Assembly (NCBI GenBank): GCA_934101225.1
Contig: CAKOQK010000033.1
Coordinates: 1 to 9,955, forward strand
Direction of reading: 5' to 3'
Length of the DNA stretch: 9,955 bases
DNA from: an uncultured Bacilli bacterium
GTDB taxonomy: Bacteria; Bacillota_I; Bacilli_A; RF39; UBA660
Shown: in pieces, positions 5,510 to 9,955 of the stretch
Layout: every line of letters starts with the position of its first letter
How positions within the stretch are numbered: position 1 is the stretch's first letter
Notes under the pieces: generated by a model
The model's input: only the letters and a program-made list of their open reading frames with translations
Told to the model about the DNA's origin: nothing
Database searches by the model: none
Translations under genes and position numbers: made by a program

Positions 5510-6345
5510 ATGTTAGATTTTGAAATGTTTGATGCTAATTTAAATAATATTATAAATTACATTAATCTTAGAAGTGATTATGACAAAATAGATAATTATT
5601 TATATTATATTATTGATACTAATTCTAAATTAAATCCATCAGATATTAATACAAAACTAGATAATGTTAGATCTATGTACGAATATATATTTAATATAAA
5701 AAATGTTTATTATTATCCTCATAATTTATCTATATTTAAAGGCAAAAGAAATAATATAGATACTTTTTCTCCATTTGAAATCCCAGCTACTATATTTGAT
5801 AGTAAAGGAATTAAATATAAAAGTTATATTAAATATTACGAATCACAATTTAATAATATTTTAATTCCCGTTGTAAATAGTATCCATTTAACTTCGTGCA
5901 ATTTATTAGAAACTGTTTATGCCCATGAAATAACTCATACACAGTACATTAGAGAAGATCCTATATATATAATGAATTACTTCCTATTTTTGTAGAACTT
6001 TTAGCAAGTGATTACTTTAATCAAAATGAACAAGAAACTATTTTAAGATTAGGTGATTTATTAACAGGCTTAAAATATTTAAGATATGTTTTTTATTCCA
6101 ATAAAAAAATTAAAATAAGTTTACTTAACAAAGTTAATACATATGTAGAATCAACTTTAAAAGACCTAATGCTTTACAATTTATATAAAAAGGAATCTCT
6201 TTCAAGTTCTAGGGCTAAAATAATTGACGACATCAATAATGCTATATCTTATAAAATATCTTTAAATGATTTATTATCTAATCATAATATAACTGACAGT
6301 GATGCTAAAAAATTATCCCTATTTAAAAGTTATTATAACAATTGA
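5510..6345 (+). pseudogene. Putative metallopeptidase (HEITH), copy 2, frameshifted
   Basis: A paralogue of the 1128-2000 gene. The first frame (5510-5995) encodes 161 residues with HEITH at 139-143, then shifts at a (TA)5 tract (5962-5971) and stops at 5995. From 5971 another frame continues in register with the paralogue, NELLPIFVELLASDYF and later YVESTLKDLMLYNLY, to TGA at 6343-6345. Removing one TA unit would give a continuous 277-residue protein with the same HEITH-to-PIF spacing as copy 1. As it stands, the product keeps the HExxH histidines but loses the downstream Glu that is the likely third zinc ligand, so it should be inactive. The start is supported by AAGGGAAAGTGAT. Sequencing error, true decay or slippage-based switching are all possible. 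Confidence 0.85.
5962..5971 (+). repeat. (TA)5 dinucleotide tract at the frameshift
   Basis: Five TA units lie inside the second metallopeptidase gene. Four units would restore the frame, judged by alignment with the paralogue, so a +2 slippage event is the simplest explanation of the break. Confidence 0.8.
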
Positions 6346-6370
6346 CTTCCAAACATTTATTTGCTATAAT
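6342..6370 (+). promoter_or_regulatory. Near-consensus promoter of the L,D-transpeptidase gene
   Basis: TTGACT (6342-6347), a 17-base spacer, and consensus TATAAT (6365-6370) with an extended -10 TG at 6362-6363. The -35 contains the TGA stop of the broken upstream gene. This is the best sigma-A match in the window and predicts strong vegetative expression starting near 6377. Confidence 0.9.
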
Positions 6371-6398
6371 ATGATGCAACTAAGGGGGATTATTATAA

Positions 6399-7304
6399 AT
6401 GAATAAAAAAAGAATAATAGCATATGCACTAGCTATTTCTGGATTAATTGGCGGTTATAAAGGTTGTTATAAATTAGGAGAACATATAAGAAATAATTAT
6501 TTAAATGATTTTAACTTAAATACTACTTTAAATGATGAAGAAGTTTTTAATGAAACATTAAGTGCAATTGTACCTACTAAAACAATAATATCCGCAGAAA
6601 ATGAAACTATATCTACTGAAACAACAATATCCACAGAAAGTGAAACTATATCTACTGAAACAACAATATCCACAGAAAGTGAAATTATACCTACTGAAAC
6701 AACTATAGTTGAGGAAACTATACCTGAAATAACTGTTCCTAGTTTCACTCAAGTATTTATTCCTTCATTTGCAACTGATGATCTAGCATTATTTGACGAT
6801 AACGGCAATATAATATATACAGTGGAAAAGTATGATAAATTAACTATTACTAAGATATTTGAAAATAAAGTTGAATGTTTTACTACTGATGGTTATTTTG
6901 GATATACATATTTTAATTTATTAAAGCAATTACCTGAAACATATGCTGAGGTAGATATTAGTATGCAAAAAGTATATTGTTATTATCAAGGTGAATTAGT
7001 TCTTATAGCCGATTGTGTAACGGGAATTCCCACTTATGGAACAACTAAAGGTACAAATAAAGGATATACTGAGATTAATGGTAAGGCATATGATACAAAA
7101 TTAATGGGCGATGCACCTGCTGATATTTTTATATCATTTAATTCAGATGGCGAAGGATTCCATGATGCTAGATGGCGTAGTAAATTTGGTGGAGACATTT
7201 ATTTAACTAATGGATCACATGGATGTGTAAATATGAGACTCGAAGATGTTAAAGTTTTAGATAATTATTTAAAAGCTGGAGATCACGTTTTAGTTCATAA
7301 ATAA
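6399..7304 (+). CDS. Membrane-anchored L,D-transpeptidase (YkuD domain)
   Basis: A 301-residue protein with a basic N-terminus and one membrane span (about residues 5-20), so anchored with the rest outside the cell. A Thr/Ser/Glu-rich linker (about 60-110) contains 13-residue repeats. A small beta-rich region (about 125-178) resembling an SH3-like domain comes next. The C-terminal YkuD catalytic domain (about 183-300) has His255 in GFHDA and the active-site motif SHGCVNMR (273-280) with nucleophile Cys276. YkuD enzymes form 3-3 crosslinks between peptidoglycan stems or attach proteins to them, working through an acyl-cysteine intermediate. All catalytic residues are present, so it should be active. 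The start follows AAGGGGG at 6382-6388. It is a single-gene unit with a near-consensus promoter and its own terminator. Its partner substrates cannot be told from sequence. Confidence 0.95.
   Translation: MNKKRIIAYALAISGLIGGYKGCYKLGEHIRNNYLNDFNLNTTLNDEEVFNETLSAIVPTKTIISAENETISTETTISTESETISTETTISTESEIIPTETTIVEETIPEITVPSFTQVFIPSFATDDLALFDDNGNIIYTVEKYDKLTITKIFENKVECFTTDGYFGYTYFNLLKQLPETYAEVDISMQKVYCYYQGELVLIADCVTGIPTYGTTKGTNKGYTEINGKAYDTKLMGDAPADIFISFNSDGEGFHDARWRSKFGGDIYLTNGSHGCVNMRLEDVKVLDNYLKAGDHVLVHK
6602..6679 (+). repeat. Tandem 39-bp repeat in the transpeptidase linker
   Basis: Two identical 39-base units (6602-6640 and 6641-6679) encode 13-residue Thr/Ser/Glu repeats of the type ETISTETTISTES. 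Degenerate part-copies flank them on both sides. Because the unit is a multiple of three, copy-number change would alter linker length without breaking the frame. Confidence 0.9.
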
Positions 7305-7333
7305 AAGGCTTACAATTTTGTAAACCTTTTTTT
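7303..7333. terminator. Bidirectional terminator between convergent genes
   Basis: AAAAGG (7303-7308) and TTACAA (7310-7315) pair with TTGTAA (7318-7323) and CCTTTT (7325-7330), with one C/A mismatch. T-runs lie on both strands. It overlaps the stop codons of both the L,D-transpeptidase and the export-family gene. Confidence 0.9.
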
Positions 7334-7844
7334 AGATTAAGTTACCTATTACTCCATAACTTACAATCATCATAATTATGCTTGCCATAATAACTCCTAA
7401 AATAGCAGCTAAGAAAGCTTTTTTCTTATTCATTCTTAGCAATGTTGCAATTAAACATCCTGTCCATGCACCTGTTCCTGGAAGTGGTACTCCAACAAAT
7501 AAGACTAAGCCCCAAAAACCTAATTTTTCAATTTGGCCTTTTTTTTCATTACCTTTTCTTTCACAAAAATCAATAAATTTAACTAATATCTTATGTTTCT
7601 TCATAAACGCGAATGCCGAATCTAAAAACCATAAAATTAAAGGGATGGGAATTAGATTACCAATTATTGAAATTATGTAAGCTGGTATTGGAGGAATTTT
7701 TAATAAACTTGCTGCTATTAAGCCACCTCTAAGTTCTAAAATTGGCATTAAAGAAATAACAAACACGGTTATATATTTTCCTATCATTGCCCCAGAACTA
7801 GCACCAAATATTCCTATTATAAAATTAACTATTTTATCTACCAT
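7332..7844 (-). CDS. Small multidrug export family membrane protein (COG2426)
   Basis: A 170-residue polytopic membrane protein with about four to five hydrophobic segments. Two segments carry the family's conserved blocks: LMPILELRGG (32-41) and VPLPGTGAWTG (119-129), each in a re-entrant-looking Pro/Gly-rich context. A charged cytoplasmic loop (about 82-107, many Lys) separates them. This matches the Sm_multidrug_ex family (PF06695/COG2426). The family name reflects an early drug-export report, and the true substrate is poorly established. The ATG at 7844-7842 has a GAGGAAG ribosome site and overlaps the end of the upstream lyase-family gene by 11 nt. It is the last gene of the three-gene minus-strand operon. 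Confidence 0.9.
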   Translation of the reverse strand: MVDKIVNFIIGIFGASSGAMIGKYITVFVISLMPILELRGGLIAASLLKIPPIPAYIISIIGNLIPIPLILWFLDSAFAFMKKHKILVKFIDFCERKGNEKKGQIEKLGFWGLVLFVGVPLPGTGAWTGCLIATLLRMNKKKAFLAAILGVIMASIIMMIVSYGVIGNLI

Positions 7845-9057
7845 TTATATCTTCCTCACTAAATATATTCTCTACTGCTTTAATAATTCCTAATTTACCA
7901 TATTCAAATGTAAGTGCACCTTGTAAATATGCAACAAAAGGCTTTCTTATTGGAGCATCACAAGAAAGTTCTATACTAGATCCTTCCGTAAATGAACCAC
8001 TAGCCATAATAATTTGATTATCATATCCTGGCATGTCAGTTGGAACTGGTAAATAGCATGAATCTATTGCACTTCCCATTTGAATTCCTTTAACGAAATT
8101 AATTAATTTTTCTCTATCATTAAATACGATTCCTAAAACTATATCATTAAGTTCATTGTTAATCATATCACAACCTAATAATTTTAATAGTTCTCTAGCA
8201 AATACCTTAGTTTTTAAGGCATTACCAACAACCATTGGAGCTTCATATATTCCAAGCATAAAGTTTCTTGTTTGATTAAGTGATGGTCCTACTTCTGCAC
8301 CTAAGCCAGGAGATGTTAATCTTTCACTGCATAAATTAACTAAATCACTGTTACCACAAATATATCCCCCGTTATTAGCAATTCCTCCACCTAAATTCTT
8401 AATTAAAGATCCAACAACTAAATCTGCTCCAACTTCGGTAGGTTCTTTATATGAACACATTTCACAATAACAGTTATCAACCATAATTATTACATCTTTA
8501 TTAATACTTCTAATAAACTTAATAACCTTCTCTATTTTATCTATACTTAAAGTATCTCTTAAACTATAGCCAATTGATCTTTGAATATGGACCATTTTAA
8601 CATTTAAACTATCTTTAATTTTATCATAATCGAAATCATTATTAACTAAATCAATATATTTAAAATTAATACCAAATGCCTTTAAAGAACTAGGATTATC
8701 TTTAATTCCAATTACTTCATGTAATGTGTCATATGGTAAGCCAGAGATTGATAACAATGTATCACCTGGTCTTAAAATACCAAAAAAGGCGGTTGATAAG
8801 GCATGAGTTCCACTAACAAATTGACATCTAACTAAAGCCGATTCACATCCAAAATAATCAGCAAAAACTTTTTCTACTTTATCTCTTCCAATATCATTAT
8901 AACCATAACCGGTTGATGAATTAAAATCAGTTGTTAATATTTTTTCTTTATGAAAAGCATCTAATATTTTTTTGGAGTTATTATAAACTATTTTATCTAT
9001 TTCTTTTAATTCATTTTCTATATTTTTATTTATTATATCTATATATTTATCTAGCAT
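7834..9057 (-). CDS. ynbB: Methionine gamma-lyase family PLP enzyme (YnbB / aluminium resistance family)
   Basis: A fold-type I PLP enzyme of 407 residues counted from the ATG at 9057. Motifs in order: TGYGYNDIGRD (about 49-59), VSGTHA with the phosphate-binding turn (81-86), GLPYDTLHE (106-114), DNCYCEMC with the cofactor-pyridine Asp194, and SLIKNLGGGIANNGGY, in which Lys220 should form the internal aldimine. The C-terminal half contains GLGAEVG and YEAPMVVG, typical of the Met_gamma_lyase family (PF06838, formerly annotated as aluminium resistance protein, YnbB in Bacillus). It probably acts on a sulfur amino acid, but the substrate is unproven. An in-frame GTG at 9066 gives a slightly longer protein; the ATG is better placed after GTGGTGA. 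It overlaps the upstream dehydrogenase gene by 11 nt. Confidence 0.93.
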   Translation of the reverse strand: MLDKYIDIINKNIENELKEIDKIVYNNSKKILDAFHKEKILTTDFNSSTGYGYNDIGRDKVEKVFADYFGCESALVRCQFVSGTHALSTAFFGILRPGDTLLSISGLPYDTLHEVIGIKDNPSSLKAFGINFKYIDLVNNDFDYDKIKDSLNVKMVHIQRSIGYSLRDTLSIDKIEKVIKFIRSINKDVIIMVDNCYCEMCSYKEPTEVGADLVVGSLIKNLGGGIANNGGYICGNSDLVNLCSERLTSPGLGAEVGPSLNQTRNFMLGIYEAPMVVGNALKTKVFARELLKLLGCDMINNELNDIVLGIVFNDREKLINFVKGIQMGSAIDSCYLPVPTDMPGYDNQIIMASGSFTEGSSIELSCDAPIRKPFVAYLQGALTFEYGKLGIIKAVENIFSEEDINGR

Positions 9058-9718
9058 CTTCACCACTCACTTTAATAATTTGATCTTTTAATTCTTTATT
9101 TGTACATACTTTATATATTAACTTAGCTAAATCTTCTTTTTTAATAAATTTAATATTTTTCTTATATTCTTCATCCATTAAATTAGTAATATCAGTATCT
9201 ATCCAATCTGGGCAAACACAGTTGATATTAAAATCAGGTAAATATTTAGAAAAGTTATGGGTTAATGAGATAATTCCTGCTTTTGAAGCATCATAATCTA
9301 TTGATTCAGGATAGTATGTATTTATAGCATTAGTACTTGAAATATTAACGATACTTCCTTTATCCATTTTATCTATGGCATATTTAGTAACTAAAAAAGT
9401 ACCTGTTAAATTAGTATGTAATATACGATTAAATTCTAATGCACTTTTATCTTTTAAATCTTTATCATCACTAATAGCAGCATTATTAATTAAATAATCT
9501 AAATGATCTATTTTATTAAACATATCTTTTACTTCATCTTCATTAGATATATCACATTTAATTACCTCGACATTTACATTAGTAATACTATCAGCAAGTT
9601 TATATGCCTCTTTTTCACTATGATTATAATTAATTATTACATTTACTCCATTAGTAGCAAATACTTTAATAATTTCAGCACCTAATCCCCTACTTGAACC
9701 AGTAACTAATACTTTCAC
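9047..9718 (-). CDS. Short-chain dehydrogenase/reductase (FabG-like SDR)
   Basis: A classical SDR of 223 residues. The cofactor-binding TGSSRGLG lies at 6-13, the CDI adenine-ring contact at 55-57 and NNAA at 78-81. The catalytic residues are Asn103, Ser127 or Ser128 in NISS, Tyr142 and Lys146 (YDASK). The usual PG after the active site is replaced by PD (CPDWIDTDI, 169-177). The protein is shorter than FabG at the C-terminus, with a reduced substrate loop. It should be NAD(P)H-dependent and cytoplasmic; the substrate is not predictable. Translation starts at GTG (9718), five bases after AAGGTG. An upstream ATG at 9720 is out of frame and stops at once. It is the first gene of the minus-strand operon, with the lyase-family gene starting inside its end. 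Confidence 0.93.
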   Translation of the reverse strand: MKVLVTGSSRGLGAEIIKVFATNGVNVIINYNHSEKEAYKLADSITNVNVEVIKCDISNEDEVKDMFNKIDHLDYLINNAAISDDKDLKDKSALEFNRILHTNLTGTFLVTKYAIDKMDKGSIVNISSTNAINTYYPESIDYDASKAGIISLTHNFSKYLPDFNINCVCPDWIDTDITNLMDEEYKKNIKFIKKEDLAKLIYKVCTNKELKDQIIKVSGEDAR

Positions 9719-9742
9719 ATTAACACCTTCATTTCTTTAATA

Positions 9743-9771
9743 ATTCTATCAAATTAAATTAGAAAAATAAA
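9743..9771 (-). promoter_or_regulatory. Probable promoter of the SDR-ynbB-COG2426 operon
   Basis: On the minus strand an extended -10, TGA-TAGAAT (9751-9743), lies 17 bases from a weak TTTATT -35 (9771-9766). The expected start near 9736 gives a leader of under 20 nt. Confidence 0.5.
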
Positions 9772-9826
9772 CTATGTTTAGTTGTTCTTATAGCTATAAT
9801 TAGTTTAATTATTATATATATAATAT

Positions 9827-9855
9827 AAAAAAATATGTACATCACATACATATTT
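9827..9855 (-). terminator. Terminator for a minus-strand transcript entering from the right
   Basis: A nine-pair stem (9831-9839 with 9847-9855, loop of seven) is followed on the minus strand by a run of T (complement of A at 9827-9833). No minus-strand frame reaches it within the window, so it ends a gene or RNA starting beyond 9955. The rest of 9719-9955 holds AT-rich palindromes (9788-9799, 9811-9824) and no gene I can support. Confidence 0.6.
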
Positions 9856-9955
9856 CAGGCTGTTGACAAAAGAAATTGTTGTTAATGGTCTTTTTATTTT
9901 AAAAAAAATATAGTAAAATTAAATTGCGAGATAACTTATTTTCTTATTATTCCAA

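Noticed and set aside
6497..6752. Minus-strand open frames opposite the transpeptidase linker
   Set aside because: They are repeat-driven shadows of the Thr/Ser/Glu-coding repeats, with GTG or TTG starts and no ribosome site.
9863..9868. Consensus TTGACA on the plus strand near the right edge
   Set aside because: No acceptable -10 lies 16-18 bases downstream (the sequence there reads TGGTCT), and the TATAGT at 9909 is far too distant.

Overview
The window is very A+T-rich and its genes use AT-ending codons, strong AGGAGG-type ribosome sites and rho-independent terminators. It carries a GerA-type spore germination operon. Together these point to a low-GC, endospore-capable Bacillota, perhaps one of the small-genome Bacilli/Erysipelotrichia-like gut lineages (the lineage is inference).

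Layout. At the left edge is the N-terminal part of an unrecognised minus-strand gene (1-392), then a tRNA-Arg(ACG) gene with encoded CCA (500-576) and its terminator. Between 717 and 1042 lies a compact locus that conventional gene calling would miss. A strong plus-strand promoter drives a short structured RNA (about 752-864). A strong minus-strand promoter drives an mRNA for a 30-residue cationic, hydrophobic peptide (855-947). The two transcripts converge on one hairpin. They share a split direct repeat that makes the RNA complementary to the leader of the peptide mRNA, and the peptide's Shine-Dalgarno is buried in a leader hairpin. This is the architecture of a type I toxin-antitoxin of the Fst/par kind, with a peptide I do not recognise.

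Next come a putative zinc metallopeptidase of unknown family (1128-2000, HEITH motif), a terminator, and a three-gene germinant receptor operon in the order A-C-B (2046-5452). A paralogue of the metallopeptidase follows (5510-6345), broken by a +2 frameshift in a (TA)5 tract. The paralogues therefore bracket the germination operon. A very strong promoter then serves a membrane-anchored L,D-transpeptidase (6399-7304) with a Thr/Ser/Glu repeat linker.

A bidirectional terminator separates this from a minus-strand operon read right to left: short-chain dehydrogenase (9718-9047), YnbB-type methionine gamma-lyase family enzyme (9057-7834) and COG2426 small multidrug export family membrane protein (7844-7332). 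Each junction overlaps by 11 nt, suggesting translational coupling. The right edge (9719-9955) holds the promoter of this operon and a minus-strand terminator belonging to something beyond the window.

How the genes may work together. The three Ger proteins should form one inner-spore-membrane receptor. The flanking metallopeptidase paralogues and the L,D-transpeptidase could belong to the same spore or envelope programme, but only proximity supports that. The toxin-antitoxin locus is functionally separate.
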